This document shows, one piece after another, positions 52,190 through 61,899 of a stretch of 64,000 nt of DNA. A model generated the notes under the pieces. It was not told where the DNA came from. It did not search any database and saw only the letters and a program-made list of their open reading frames with translations. Each line of letters opens with the position of its first letter. Position 1 is the first letter of the stretch. Origin of the DNA: Fimbriimonadaceae bacterium (GTDB lineage: Bacteria; Armatimonadota; Fimbriimonadia; Fimbriimonadales; Fimbriimonadaceae); the NCBI GenBank assembly GCA_019638675.1, contig JAHBTE010000001.1, positions 124,001-188,000 of the forward strand, read 5' to 3'. Position numbers and translations under genes: made by a program.

Positions 52190-52975
52190 ATGATTGAAGT
52201 TTTTGGATGGCTCGGTGTTTTTGCAGTTGGATTTGTCCTTGGTCTGCTCGGCGGGGGCGGATCAATCCTCATCGTGCCCGTTCTCGTTTATTTGTTTGGT
52301 CAGTCGGCACAGCAGAGCACTGGGCTCAGCCTATTTGTAGTTGGTCTTTCATCTGCCATTGGATTGGTTCTTTCAAAACAATACAAGCAAGTTGATTGGA
52401 GTTCGGTGGTCGCATTTGCGATTCCATCCTCGATTGGGGCATTCCTAGCACGGCGGTTCTTAGTTCCTCTCACTCCTGATCCAGTTTTGGGAATTTCCAA
52501 AGATATGTTTTTGCTGATTGCTTTCGCCCTTTTAATGCTGATCGTTGGTGCAAAAATGATCCTCCCTACTGCAAACGCAACCGAATCACGGCAAGAAAAA
52601 ACTACCAGACCGCTCACTACCACACCAGTCGGGTTCACGGTCGGCTCACTTGCCGGATATCTTGGTGCGGGAGGAGGATTTCTGATCGTGCCCGCACTTA
52701 CCCAGATTCTCAAAGTTTCGATCAAAGTGGCGATTCCAACTTCTCTTGCGATCATCGCGGCTCAATCGCTTGTAGGGTTTGCCGGCACACTATCGCATTC
52801 CACAACCGACTGGATATTTGCACTCACCTTGACGGGTCTCAGCGTGGTCGGAACTCTGTTCGGAAGCAGACTTAAGGAACGCATTGCGCCGGAAAAACTC
52901 AAGCCCATTTTTGGCGGATTTGTCATCGTCGTTGCGCTCTTTATGATTAGCAAAGAATTTTTATTTCCACGATAG
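52190..52975 (+). CDS. TauE/SafE family sulfite/sulfonate exporter
   Basis: A 261-residue membrane protein with about eight helices and the two-fold TSUP repeat: GLLGGGGSILIVPVLVYLFG near residues 19-38 and YLGAGGGFLIVPALTQIL near 158-175. These proteins export sulfite or sulfoacetate. It heads a group with a rhodanese and a persulfide dioxygenase-like enzyme (51- and 1-bp gaps), supporting sulfite export after sulfane-sulfur oxidation. Confidence 0.9.
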   Translation: MIEVFGWLGVFAVGFVLGLLGGGGSILIVPVLVYLFGQSAQQSTGLSLFVVGLSSAIGLVLSKQYKQVDWSSVVAFAIPSSIGAFLARRFLVPLTPDPVLGISKDMFLLIAFALLMLIVGAKMILPTANATESRQEKTTRPLTTTPVGFTVGSLAGYLGAGGGFLIVPALTQILKVSIKVAIPTSLAIIAAQSLVGFAGTLSHSTTDWIFALTLTGLSVVGTLFGSRLKERIAPEKLKPIFGGFVIVVALFMISKEFLFPR

Positions 52976-53026
52976 TCCCATTTCCAGAATCCTTTTCTAA
53001 AACGACGACTCTCCCCTAATAACGAC

Positions 53027-53575
53027 ATGGAAATTTCACTACAGCAGTTGAAAGAAATGATGCGAGGCGGTTCAAAACCTCAGCTCATTGACGTGCGATC
53101 GAATGCTGAATTTGCCGCTGGACATATCCCCGGAGCAATCAACGTTCCAATGGACGAAATTGAATCGCGCCTTGCCGACCTTGATGAGGATCAAGTTGTT
53201 CTTGTGTGTCAATCTGGACGCAGAGCGGGAATGACCTGCGAACTTATCCACGCCCATCATCCGAATCTTAAGGTTCTGACTGGCGGAACAAACGCCTGGG
53301 CAAACGAAACGCTGCCACTGGTTTCCAGCACTGGTACCCGTTGGAGCCTTGACCGTCAAGTGCGACTGGTTGCGGGAATTCTGATTTTGCTCGGCGTTGG
53401 ACTTGGAACGCTTGTTCATCCTTATTGGTATGGACTCGCAGGATTCGTTGGTGCAGGGCTCACTTTTGCGGGTCTGACTAACACCTGCGGAATGGCATTC
53501 GTTCTTGCAAAGTTGCCATGGAACAAACCCGCAAGCTGTCCCACCTCAAACACACCAATTCGAGGTGCCAACTAA
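53027..53575 (+). CDS. Rhodanese domain protein with DUF2892 membrane tail
   Basis: A 182-residue protein. The rhodanese domain (about 3-105) has LIDVRSNAEFAAGHIPGAIN and the active-site loop CQSGRRAG (Cys61). The C-terminal part (about 110-170) has two helices around LVAGILILLGVGLGTLVHPY and FVGAGLTFAGLTNTCGMAFV, as in YgaP. It would carry persulfide on Cys61 at the membrane. The next gene starts 1 bp after its stop. Confidence 0.92.
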   Translation: MEISLQQLKEMMRGGSKPQLIDVRSNAEFAAGHIPGAINVPMDEIESRLADLDEDQVVLVCQSGRRAGMTCELIHAHHPNLKVLTGGTNAWANETLPLVSSTGTRWSLDRQVRLVAGILILLGVGLGTLVHPYWYGLAGFVGAGLTFAGLTNTCGMAFVLAKLPWNKPASCPTSNTPIRGAN

Positions 53576-53576
53576 C

Positions 53577-54977
53577 ATGATTCTGAAGCGTTTTTACGAT
53601 GAACGCCTTGCTCATGCCAGCTATCTTGTTGGTTGTCCGGGTGCTGGCGAAGCCGTGATTATTGATCCAAACCGTGACCTGAAGCAGTACCTCGATGCTG
53701 CGGCAAGCGAAGGTTTACGGATCACAAAAGTAACGGAAACCCATATTCATGCAGATTTCTTGAGTGGCGGGCAAGAGCTCGCCGAGATTACGGGTGCGGA
53801 ATACTTAGTTTCGGATGAAGGGGATCGAGACTGGAAATACGCACCTGAAATTTCCAAAACTCTACTTAAAGAGGGTGACTCGTTCCGAATTGGCGCACTC
53901 CGATTCGACGTCTGGCATACGCCGGGCCACACGCCAGAGCACATCACTTTCATCCTCACCGATGAAGCTGCTTCTCCCGAACCACTCGCCGCGTTTACCG
54001 GTGATCTTGTGTTTATTGGCGACGTAGGGCGTCCTGATCTGCTTGAAGAAGCCGCGGGTGTAGTTGGCACTGCCGAACCAGGTGCGCGAAGTCTATTCGA
54101 TACGCTTGAACGGTTCAAGGCTTTACCAGACTCGATTCTGATCTGGCCAGCGCACGGTGCTGGTTCAGCTTGCGGAAAGTCCCTTGGCGGATCACCTGTT
54201 TCAAGCTTAGGCTACGAAAAACTCACGAACTGGGGGCTCAAGCACTCTGACCAAGAATTATTTGTTCGAGAAGTCCTCGCGGGTCAACCCGAACCTCCAG
54301 CTTATTTTGCGATGATGAAAAAACTGAACAAGGAAAAACGAGAGTCAGTTTTTGAAAGGATTCAACCGAACCAATTGCAGAATCCAGATATCGCAAAAAA
54401 TAAGAACGCTGTAATTCTTGATGTTAGGCCTTCGCTGAGTTACCTTGATCGGCATATCTATGGCAGCTTGCACGCACCACTTCTACAAGGATTCACTACC
54501 TGGGCGGGTTGGATTGTTCCTTACGACCAGCCGATCGCGCTGATTGCAGACACTGAAGCCGATGCAACCGATGCAATTAAGAGTCTGCGCCAAATCGGGC
54601 TTGATCAAGTGATTGGATGGTATGCGCCCAAGTCAATTGGATCGTTCGCAAAGTCTGGTTACGAGATCGTTTCAACCTCTTCATTAAGTGCGAACGAGTG
54701 CTCGTTGCAATCTGGCACGTTGGTTGATGTGCGTGGACATTCAGAGTATGTGATGCAACATCACCCAGATAGCACCCACATACCTATGGGATTCTTGAAA
54801 AAGCAAAAGGATCGAATCAAACGTGATCAGACCCTTTTTGTTCATTGCCAGGGTGGAACAAGGTCACCGATTGCCGTATCGGTGCTTGAACACCTAGGTT
54901 TCAAGGATATTGTCAACGTGGCGGACGGCATTCAGGGATTTAATCTTCCCAACCTCGCCGCTACGTGCAGTTCATAA
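53577..54977 (+). CDS. MBL-fold persulfide dioxygenase-like protein fused to rhodanese domains
   Basis: A 466-residue protein from the ATG at 53577, 1 bp after the preceding stop; a longer frame from 53505 lies inside the rhodanese gene. The metallo-beta-lactamase domain has THIHAD (His56, His58, Asp60), HTPGHTPEH and TGDLVFIGDVGRPD, as in ETHE1-type persulfide dioxygenases, which oxidise glutathione persulfide to sulfite. Two rhodanese-like domains follow: the first (about 275-360, VILDVRPSLSYLDRHIYGSL) lacks an obvious active Cys, and the second (about 375-460) has HCQGGTRSP with Cys. With the rhodanese and TauE genes it forms a sulfide/sulfane-sulfur detoxification operon. Confidence 0.92.
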   Translation: MILKRFYDERLAHASYLVGCPGAGEAVIIDPNRDLKQYLDAAASEGLRITKVTETHIHADFLSGGQELAEITGAEYLVSDEGDRDWKYAPEISKTLLKEGDSFRIGALRFDVWHTPGHTPEHITFILTDEAASPEPLAAFTGDLVFIGDVGRPDLLEEAAGVVGTAEPGARSLFDTLERFKALPDSILIWPAHGAGSACGKSLGGSPVSSLGYEKLTNWGLKHSDQELFVREVLAGQPEPPAYFAMMKKLNKEKRESVFERIQPNQLQNPDIAKNKNAVILDVRPSLSYLDRHIYGSLHAPLLQGFTTWAGWIVPYDQPIALIADTEADATDAIKSLRQIGLDQVIGWYAPKSIGSFAKSGYEIVSTSSLSANECSLQSGTLVDVRGHSEYVMQHHPDSTHIPMGFLKKQKDRIKRDQTLFVHCQGGTRSPIAVSVLEHLGFKDIVNVADGIQGFNLPNLAATCSS

Positions 54978-54998
54978 GTTTTAGCCCATTGATCTTTA

Positions 54999-55026
54999 CT
55001 CCCCGCACTGCGGGGAGACTTTTTTA
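54999..55026. terminator. Terminator between sulfur operon and ppk2
   Basis: Perfect 8-bp GC-rich stem CTCCCCGC / GCGGGGAG (54999-55006 with 55010-55017), ACT loop, then a T run for rightward transcription; it overlaps the convergent stop at 55024. Confidence 0.88.
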
Positions 55027-55899
55027 TTGCGGTGTCAGCCGATATTCAGCTAGCTCGGCTTTGGCTACTTCGCCGATCTTTTCGAGCTTTTCACGCCAAG
55101 ATTTTTCGTATGGCTCCAACGCCTCAACAATCGCTTCGGTCACTAAATAATTGCGGAACCACTTTTTGTCGGCAGGAACAACGATCCAAGGGGCATGTTT
55201 ACTGCTGCATCGTCCGATTGCTTCACTGTATGCCGTCTGATAATCGTCCCAGAATTGACGTTCTTTCCAATCGCCGACACTGAGTTTCCATGCCGCGTTC
55301 GGATCGTTTTCTCGCTCAATCAGCCGTTCCTCTTGCTCTTCCTTAGAAATGTGAAGGAAAACTTTTAAGACGATCGTGCCGGAATCAACCAGCAATTTCT
55401 CCCAGTTGTTGATGTGGTCGTAACGTGGTCGCCAAACCTCTTCGGGCACAAAGCTATGAACCCGCACTACTCCGACATCTTCGTAATGTGAACGGTTGAA
55501 AATTTTAATCTCACCTTTACCAGGGGTTTGCTTATGGCATCGCCATAGAAAATCGTGGGCAAGCTCTTCTGGAGTAGGAACCTTGAAGCTGGCAACTCCG
55601 CAACTTTGAGCATGGCTAAACTTGAGAATGTGACGGATCGCACCATCCTTGCCAGCCGTATCCATTCCCTGAAAAACAACGAGCAGGGAGTTCTTGCCAG
55701 AAAAGTACATCAGGTCAAAAAGCTCTTCCATACGCTCACCCAGCTTTTCGGTTCTTTCAAGAATCTCATCTTTAGAGTGCTTTGAGTTAGGCAGAGTTTC
55801 GACCTGTCTTAAGTGGAAATCGTGATCTGGCTTCGTGACCCATACTGCGCCTTTAGACATTTCTAAATTCTGCCACGAAAAGTAACCATAGGCCATCAA
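55024..55899 (-). CDS. ppk2: Polyphosphate kinase 2 family protein
   Basis: A 291-residue protein with Walker A GMDTAGKDG (78-86), Walker B FNRSHYED, and RPRYDHINNWEKLLVDSG, all conserved in PPK2. One-domain class: it would phosphorylate a nucleoside mono- or diphosphate with polyphosphate. Start may be Met14 (MSKGAVWVTKPDHD), since the first 13 residues look non-conserved. Class I, II or III cannot be fixed from motifs alone. Confidence 0.92.
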   Translation of the reverse strand: MMAYGYFSWQNLEMSKGAVWVTKPDHDFHLRQVETLPNSKHSKDEILERTEKLGERMEELFDLMYFSGKNSLLVVFQGMDTAGKDGAIRHILKFSHAQSCGVASFKVPTPEELAHDFLWRCHKQTPGKGEIKIFNRSHYEDVGVVRVHSFVPEEVWRPRYDHINNWEKLLVDSGTIVLKVFLHISKEEQEERLIERENDPNAAWKLSVGDWKERQFWDDYQTAYSEAIGRCSSKHAPWIVVPADKKWFRNYLVTEAIVEALEPYEKSWREKLEKIGEVAKAELAEYRLTPQ

Positions 55900-55936
55900 A
55901 TCCTGTTACACTTTCACTCCGTAAGGAATCGCAAAT

Positions 55937-56308
55937 ATGGATCCCACATCAGAAGAAAAACAATTAGCAATGGTCTCTCATATCGGCCCGCTGGCCGTTA
56001 GCCTCTTGACTGGTGGATCGCTTGGATGGATCGTGCCACTAGTTTTGTATCTCACAAAAAAGGACACATCAAAGTTTATCGGATTCCACGCACTACAGTC
56101 TCTTGCCTTTCAAGTTATCCTCGCAATCAGTGCAGTAGTGCTTGGATTTGCGGGATTTCTGACATGTGGAATCACTTGGTTGCTTCTCGGGGTAATCGCT
56201 ATCGCAGCCTTGGTTTTCCAAATCATTGCCGCAATAAGAGCTAACGAAGGACAATGGTATATGTTGCCAGTCGCTGGTGACTTTGCCAAAAAAACCCTCG
56301 GCCCTTAA
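55937..56308 (+). CDS. DUF4870 membrane protein
   Basis: A 123-residue protein with three to four hydrophobic helices and the DUF4870/Tic20-like pattern: EEKQLAMVSHIGPLAVSLLT, PLVLYLTKKDTSKFIGFHAL (with the FHALQSL element), and a long C-terminal helix. Widespread and uncharacterised. TACACT upstream and AAGGA 7-11 bp before the ATG. Confidence 0.88.
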   Translation: MDPTSEEKQLAMVSHIGPLAVSLLTGGSLGWIVPLVLYLTKKDTSKFIGFHALQSLAFQVILAISAVVLGFAGFLTCGITWLLLGVIAIAALVFQIIAAIRANEGQWYMLPVAGDFAKKTLGP

Positions 56309-56311
56309 TAA

Positions 56312-56343
56312 AAATTTGCGGTTCGGAGTAGTTTCCGAACCGC
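56312..56343 (-). terminator. Terminator of the DUF1559 gene at 56365
   Basis: Perfect 10-bp stem GCGGTTCGGA / TCCGAACCGC (56318-56327 with 56334-56343), 6-nt loop. Leftward it is followed by AAATTTTTATT; rightward there is no T run, so it mainly serves the minus-strand gene. Confidence 0.75.
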
Positions 56344-56364
56344 GAGACCAAACCGAACTACTTT

Positions 56365-57243
56365 TTAGTTAAACGCTGGGGTCCAACCCTTGACGCGGAC
56401 AGAGTCACCACCTTGAGTTGCAGGTGGGAAATTAATGAATCCGGCACCGCTAATAGTTGGGTGAGGAGCACACTGATCGGAATTGCCCCACTCGGTTCGT
56501 CGCCACTTAGCATGGCTGTCCAAGTAACCGATTGTTGTTCCACCTGCATGGCCACCCATAGGTGCATCTCCATTGCCTCCGCCGATCCATGCAAGCGATT
56601 CATTGCAGGTTTGAGTTCGACTGTACAGTTCATCCAGTTCATCACCCTCAATTTCGGAGTCTGTTGCCTCAAGAATCAAGAATGATTCTGCGGGAGCTTC
56701 CCAACTGGTGAGGTTTCCAGCACCCAGACCTTGCCAGTCGCCAATATGCTCGTTGTAGGCATAGCTACTCCAGAACTTAATACTGGTGCAGGTAGCACCA
56801 CTCAAAGTTGAACACTCAAGACCCCAGCTTTGAGCTGGTTGCGGCCAGATACATGATGCACGAGCACCACTCAAATCTGAAGGATTGGAAGCGGTTGCCA
56901 TCGGCGACCAGAAAAACCCTTTTGGCCCCCGGATTTCAGCAGCTTTTTGTTTCGTATAAGGGTTCAGTAAGAAAACCCAGTAATAGTTGCCCCAACGATC
57001 AATAGTTCCGCCATTGCCGGATGGGCAGAAACTGGTGCCAGAAGGAGGATCCTGTGGGATCATATCATCATAATCGCCAGCATAAATTTGAGCTGCGATT
57101 GCGATTTGCTTCATGTTGGAGAGGTTTTGCGTTTGCTTGGCGGCTGCCTTGGCTTGAGCAAATACAGGGAAAAGAATGGCTGCCAAAATGGCGATGATCG
57201 CAATAACGACCAGGAGTTCAATAAGGGTAAATGCGCGTTTCAT
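56365..57243 (-). CDS. DUF1559-type prepilin-like protein
   Basis: A 292-residue protein with the N-terminus [20 protein letters not shown] then [15 protein letters not shown], the exact phylum-typical form, and [20 protein letters not shown]. The C-terminal [20 protein letters not shown] replaces the usual DG by a DS. Secreted; function unknown. AGGAG lies 6-10 bp upstream of the ATG. Confidence 0.88.
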   Translation of the reverse strand: MKRAFTLIELLVVIAIIAILAAILFPVFAQAKAAAKQTQNLSNMKQIAIAAQIYAGDYDDMIPQDPPSGTSFCPSGNGGTIDRWGNYYWVFLLNPYTKQKAAEIRGPKGFFWSPMATASNPSDLSGARASCIWPQPAQSWGLECSTLSGATCTSIKFWSSYAYNEHIGDWQGLGAGNLTSWEAPAESFLILEATDSEIEGDELDELYSRTQTCNESLAWIGGGNGDAPMGGHAGGTTIGYLDSHAKWRRTEWGNSDQCAPHPTISGAGFINFPPATQGGDSVRVKGWTPAFN

Positions 57244-57435
57244 AGCATTCTCCTGGCGTTGCGGCCAGATTTCCTCAACAGTAATTAGCTCGTATCAAGA
57301 AACAGTTAAATCGAAGTTAAAAGTTTATTAAAGCTGTCTTATTTTCCCGGTTTTCAAATCCGTCGCTTTTTCCGTCTTCCAGTGGAAGGCATGGGTAACA
57401 TGAATTTCCTTCGACAAATTGAACGTGGAATCCCT

Positions 57436-60360
57436 ATGAAACGCATTTCATCTCGAATTATCGGTCTCACCTTCGCGGCGATTCTTTCGCTCAGTGTAGT
57501 TACCGCGCAAAAGAAAGTCCTTACTCACGATGTATACGATTCCTGGAAGTCATTGGGCGGAACTCAGCTTTCAAACAATGGAAAATGGCTCGCTTACTCC
57601 ATCAATCCACAAGAAGGAGACAGCGTTACGGAAATCAAATCAACTGATGGTTCTAAGGTTTACAAAATTGATCGAGCCACGAACGTTCGGATCACAGAAG
57701 ATTCCAAGTTTCTCATCGCTACGATCATTCCAGCTCGAGCAGAAACTCTGAAAGCGACTCGGGATAAGGTGAAACCGGAAGATCGCCCAAAGAATTCCTT
57801 GGTCATCCTGAATTTGGCGACCGGCGAGCAAACTGTTCTCGAACGCGTGACTTCTTATTCACTTGCTCCTAAGGGATCGAATTGGATCATCTATCGGCCA
57901 GAACCGCCCAAACCTGAGCCTGCCAAAGCCGATCCGCCAAAACCTCCAACCGATTCTGTTATGGATCGGGCATCGGAAGACTTGGTGATCGCATCCCCAA
58001 GCCAGGCAAAGCAAGAAGAACCCAAAAAGGAAGACCCGAAAAAGAAAAAGGGCCACGGCGATGGTGCCACTATCGTCATTCGCAATCTTGCAACGGGTGA
58101 AGAAACAAAATTGGAAAATGTCGGTACTTCGGACACCGACGAAAAAGGTACGAAACTTTTTTACAATTCCACGCCCAAAGGCGTAGATGGTCACGGCGTT
58201 TTCGTCTACGATTTCGCTTCCAAAAACAAGCGAGCCATTATCGAAGGCCTTGCTCAATATACGCGTATTAGCCTCAGCGACGGTGAAAAACGGATTGCCA
58301 TCCTCACCGACAAAGACGACTACGCTAACGAAAAACCATCTTTCTCCATCTATATCGCAGAAACGAGTGGTGGAGCCGCCAAACGAATTGCTCACGAAGG
58401 TGATAAGGGTATTCCGAAGGGATGGTATGTGCCATCCAGTAGTACGTTGAGATGGAGCAAAGCGGGCGACCGCCTTCTCTTCACTACGGTTGAAAAACCA
58501 TCTGATGAGAAGAAGGAAGAAGTTCCTGAAGACGAAAAAGTCAGTTTGGATATTTGGAGCTGGCAAGACGTTGAGCTTCAGCCACAACAGCTATTGAGAG
58601 CAAACGCTACTCGTAACAAAACTTTCGACGCGCTTTACACCCTCTCGACAAATTCGATTGTCCAAATTGAAACTCCTGAAGTAGATTCAGTCAGTCTGCC
58701 TCGTGAACTAAACGGAAACTGGGGCATCTGGACAAAGGCTCTCTCCAGTGGAGCTGGCACAACTCCAGACGACAACTATCTCGTTGACCTAAGAACTGGT
58801 GCTACGAAACTCCTTTACAAGAACTTTTATGGGAATTTGTTCTTCAGCCCAACCGGTCGCTGGATAGTGGGATTTGATTCGAAATCAAAAGAATCATTCT
58901 TGATTGATCCTAATACAGGGGCAAGAACCAACATGAATGATCGCTTCCCCTATCCGATTTACGATACGAAAGACGATCATCCATTTGGTGGAGGCCCGTA
59001 TGGTACGGCTGGTTGGAACCAAGACGACAGTGTCGTTTATGTTTACGATGAATTCGACATTTGGGCGTTGGATGTAACCAAGCCAGGTAAGGCTGTATGT
59101 GTCACGAATAACTTTGGTCGTTCTTGGAGCACAACTGTTCGCTACGTTTCTGTGGATCCAGAAGCTGAGTTTATTGATGCAAGCAAGCCATCTTACGTTG
59201 CCTTGTTCGATACAAAAACCAAAGATTCTGGCTACGGTATCACAACCTTCAACCAAAAGTCTTCACCAACTAAGTTGATCTTTAAAGACAAACTCATCTC
59301 TGCTTTGTCCAAAGCCCAAGATGCCGATGTGTTCATGTACCGCCAACAGGACGTGAACGAATACAGTGACGTCTACATCACTAACGCAAAGCTTGAATCT
59401 GGTAAGCAGTTTTCAGACGTTAACCCACAAACAAGCGAATACGTTTGGCCAACCGTAGAACTCGTCAGCTGGACTTCACTAGATGGAGACAAGTTACAGG
59501 GCAAGCTATATAGACCAGACAACTTTGACTACGGCAAAGACTATCCGATGATTACCTACTTCTACGAAGTTGAATCGGATTCTCTGCACCAATACCAAAC
59601 TCCAGCACCAAGTGCGAGCACCATCAACATTGCGTGGTTCGTGAGCAACGGCTACGTTGTGTTTGTGCCGGATATCAGATACAAAGTTGGTTATCCGGGT
59701 GAGAGCGCGGTGTCAGCCATTGTAAGCGGCGTAAATAAAGTCGTCGATATGGGATTTGTTGATCCTAAGCGACTTGGAATCCAGGGACAATCTTGGGGCG
59801 GCTACCAGGTTGCGTACTTAGTCACAGAAACCAATATGTTTGCCGCTGCGGGAGCAGGTGCCGCAGTCAGCAACATGTTCAGTGCTTATGGCGGAATCCG
59901 CTACGGAAGTGGTGCAGCGCGTCAATTACAGTACGAACAAGGTCAAAGCCGTATCGGTGGCACGATGTGGGAATATCCACTCCGCTATCTCGAGAATTCC
60001 CCAATTTTCTTCGCAGATAAGGTTCAAACGCCGCTGCTCATGATGAACAATGATGCAGATGGCGCAGTGCCTTGGACACAGGGTGTTGAGTTCTTTACTG
60101 CACTTTGGAGACTCCAAAAACCATGCTGGTTGCTGGTTTACAACGGCGAAGATCATAACCTTGTGCAACGCAAGAACCGCAAGGATCTGAGCATCCGACT
60201 CGGTCAATTCTTCGACCACTATCTGAAAGATGCGCCGATGCCTGTGTGGATGAGCGAGGGCCTTCCTGCCTCAAAGAAAGGCACGACGATGGGAACCGAA
60301 ATCCCAGAGAAAAAAGGCGGCGGAGCTCCAGGCGAGCCAGCCCCCGCGAACCTCCCGTAG
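57436..60360 (+). CDS. S9 family serine peptidase (acylaminoacyl/dipeptidyl peptidase type)
   Basis: A 974-residue exported protein; the start at ATG 57436 gives a clean signal peptide (MKRISSRIIGLTFAAILSLS, VVTAQ), whereas 57382 adds 18 charged residues before it. The N-terminal two thirds form a propeller (with an odd Pro/Lys/Glu-rich insert at about 155-205). The C-terminal alpha/beta hydrolase domain has Ser786 in GQSWGGYQ, Asp875 in NDADGAVPW and His907 in GEDHN, the full catalytic triad. The tail is Lys/Gly/Pro-rich. Probably periplasmic, degrading peptides for nutrition. Followed by a 10-bp hairpin. Confidence 0.93.
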   Translation: MKRISSRIIGLTFAAILSLSVVTAQKKVLTHDVYDSWKSLGGTQLSNNGKWLAYSINPQEGDSVTEIKSTDGSKVYKIDRATNVRITEDSKFLIATIIPARAETLKATRDKVKPEDRPKNSLVILNLATGEQTVLERVTSYSLAPKGSNWIIYRPEPPKPEPAKADPPKPPTDSVMDRASEDLVIASPSQAKQEEPKKEDPKKKKGHGDGATIVIRNLATGEETKLENVGTSDTDEKGTKLFYNSTPKGVDGHGVFVYDFASKNKRAIIEGLAQYTRISLSDGEKRIAILTDKDDYANEKPSFSIYIAETSGGAAKRIAHEGDKGIPKGWYVPSSSTLRWSKAGDRLLFTTVEKPSDEKKEEVPEDEKVSLDIWSWQDVELQPQQLLRANATRNKTFDALYTLSTNSIVQIETPEVDSVSLPRELNGNWGIWTKALSSGAGTTPDDNYLVDLRTGATKLLYKNFYGNLFFSPTGRWIVGFDSKSKESFLIDPNTGARTNMNDRFPYPIYDTKDDHPFGGGPYGTAGWNQDDSVVYVYDEFDIWALDVTKPGKAVCVTNNFGRSWSTTVRYVSVDPEAEFIDASKPSYVALFDTKTKDSGYGITTFNQKSSPTKLIFKDKLISALSKAQDADVFMYRQQDVNEYSDVYITNAKLESGKQFSDVNPQTSEYVWPTVELVSWTSLDGDKLQGKLYRPDNFDYGKDYPMITYFYEVESDSLHQYQTPAPSASTINIAWFVSNGYVVFVPDIRYKVGYPGESAVSAIVSGVNKVVDMGFVDPKRLGIQGQSWGGYQVAYLVTETNMFAAAGAGAAVSNMFSAYGGIRYGSGAARQLQYEQGQSRIGGTMWEYPLRYLENSPIFFADKVQTPLLMMNNDADGAVPWTQGVEFFTALWRLQKPCWLLVYNGEDHNLVQRKNRKDLSIRLGQFFDHYLKDAPMPVWMSEGLPASKKGTTMGTEIPEKKGGGAPGEPAPANLP

Positions 60361-60372
60361 GTGCTCGACAGC

Positions 60373-60400
60373 AATCCGGGTGGCAGTTGTCACCCGGATT
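60373..60400. repeat. Perfect hairpin after the S9 peptidase gene
   Basis: AATCCGGGTG (60373-60382) with CACCCGGATT (60391-60400), 8-nt loop, no T run. A second small hairpin GTGCC-TTA-GGCAC (60431-60443) followed by ATCTTTT sits directly before the next ATG. They may slow or end transcription, or be part of the next gene's leader; undecided. Confidence 0.5.
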
Positions 60401-60450
60401 CTCAAGCCGATCTTCCGGTAAATTGTATAGGTGCCTTAGGCACATCTTTT

Positions 60451-61899
60451 ATGAAATGGACTACTGGATTAACCGGGTTTGATGAAGCATTTACCCCTGA
60501 CGGCAACCCAAGACCACACTATAAATCGGTTGTGCAAGCACTAGGGTCGCTCACTGATGAGCAAATTCAATACCGAGGAAAACTCCACGAAATCTCTGCC
60601 CGTAACCAGGGAATTACTTTTAATGTTTACGGTTCGGATGAAGGCGAAGAAAGAGTTTTCCCATTCGACTTCGTACCCCGCATTATTCCCGCCAAAGAAT
60701 GGAGTTTGTTAGAACGTGGGCTTATCCAGCGCACAACCGCGATCAACCTTTTCCTCCTTGATGTCTATGGAGAGCAGAAATGCTTGAAAGACGGACTGCT
60801 CCCTTACGAACTCGTTCTCAGCCGCACAGATTTCCGGCGTGAGCTTCAAAATGTAGTGCCTCCCCATAAGGTGTACACGCATGTCGTTGGTTCAGATTTG
60901 ATCCGGGATGATAAAGGCGCTTATCTTGTACTTGAAGATAACTGCCGTTGCCCAAGTGGAGTTTCTTATGTTGTTCAAAACCGTACAGCCCTGCAAAGGA
61001 CGTTCCCCGAACTTTTTAAAAAGCTCCCCGTTCGCCCGGTGAGTAACTATGCCGACCTCCTCAGAGAAAGTCTTGAATTCATCGCGCCTCGTGGAGGTAC
61101 TCACGGGCTCACGGTCGTACTCACTCCAGGTCGTGCAAATTCAGCGTATTTTGAACACTCGTTCCTGGCGCGCGAAATGGGCGTCCTGCTCGTCGAGGGT
61201 TCCGACCTCATCGTAGAAGACAACTACGTTTACGTGCGAACCACAGGCGGGAAAAAACCTGTTGATGTCATTTATCGCCGCATTGACGACGAATTTCTTG
61301 ATCCCCTCAGCTTCCGAAAAGACTCCATTCTTGGCGTACCTGGGCTCATTAACGCTTATCGGGCCGGGAATGTCGCCTTAGCCAATGCGCCCGGCGCAGG
61401 CGTTGCGGACGACAAAGCCGTTTATCCGTTTATCCCCGATATTATAAAGTACTTCCTTGATGAGGATCCGATCATTGGCCAGGTTCCGACCTATATGGGA
61501 TTCCGACCAAACGAATTCCAACACATCCTTGATAACTTAGAAAATCTAGTGGTGAAACAAACCGACGGTGCCGGAGGATACGGCATGTTGATGGGGCCGC
61601 AAAGCACCAAAGCGGAGCGCGAAGAATACGCGGCAAACATGAAAAAAGACCCCGGCTCTTACATCGCTCAGCCGCTGGTGCAACTCTCGGCACACCCAAC
61701 CTATTTGGATGGCGATTATAAAGCGAGGATGCTCGATTTTCGTCCATTTGTGCTTTACGGCGACCGGATAAAAATCCTTCCTGGCGGACTCACTCGTGTT
61801 GCTCTGAAGGAAGGTTCTTACGTTGTGAATTCCTCCCAAGGCGGGGGTAGCAAAGACACTTGGGTGCTGGATTCCAAAAAGAAAGGAGTGAAGTCTTAA
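60451..61899 (+). CDS. Circularly permuted ATP-grasp type 2 family protein (DUF404/DUF407)
   Basis: A 482-residue protein from the ATG at 60451; a frame open from 60361 has no reason to start earlier. It matches the CP_ATPgrasp_2 family: LLDVYGEQKCLKDGLLP, YLVLEDNCRCPSGVSYVVQN, LTVVLTPGRANSAYFEHSFL, VIYRRIDDEFLDPLSF, VVKQTDGAGGYGMLMGPQS and RPFVLYGDRIKILPGGLTRV. Such enzymes are predicted peptide or amide ligases. It is coupled to the alpha-E gene (TAATG overlap) and then a transglutaminase-like gene, the known trio. Substrate unknown. Confidence 0.93.
   Translation: MKWTTGLTGFDEAFTPDGNPRPHYKSVVQALGSLTDEQIQYRGKLHEISARNQGITFNVYGSDEGEERVFPFDFVPRIIPAKEWSLLERGLIQRTTAINLFLLDVYGEQKCLKDGLLPYELVLSRTDFRRELQNVVPPHKVYTHVVGSDLIRDDKGAYLVLEDNCRCPSGVSYVVQNRTALQRTFPELFKKLPVRPVSNYADLLRESLEFIAPRGGTHGLTVVLTPGRANSAYFEHSFLAREMGVLLVEGSDLIVEDNYVYVRTTGGKKPVDVIYRRIDDEFLDPLSFRKDSILGVPGLINAYRAGNVALANAPGAGVADDKAVYPFIPDIIKYFLDEDPIIGQVPTYMGFRPNEFQHILDNLENLVVKQTDGAGGYGMLMGPQSTKAEREEYAANMKKDPGSYIAQPLVQLSAHPTYLDGDYKARMLDFRPFVLYGDRIKILPGGLTRVALKEGSYVVNSSQGGGSKDTWVLDSKKKGVKS

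Noticed and set aside
53505-53576. Upstream extension of the persulfide dioxygenase gene
   Set aside because: It lies within the rhodanese gene; the ATG at 53577 begins exactly at the conserved MILKRFYDE start.
57859-58587. 242-codon minus-strand open frame
   Set aside because: Antisense of the S9 peptidase; the Phe/Arg/Ser-rich translation is typical of a shadow frame.
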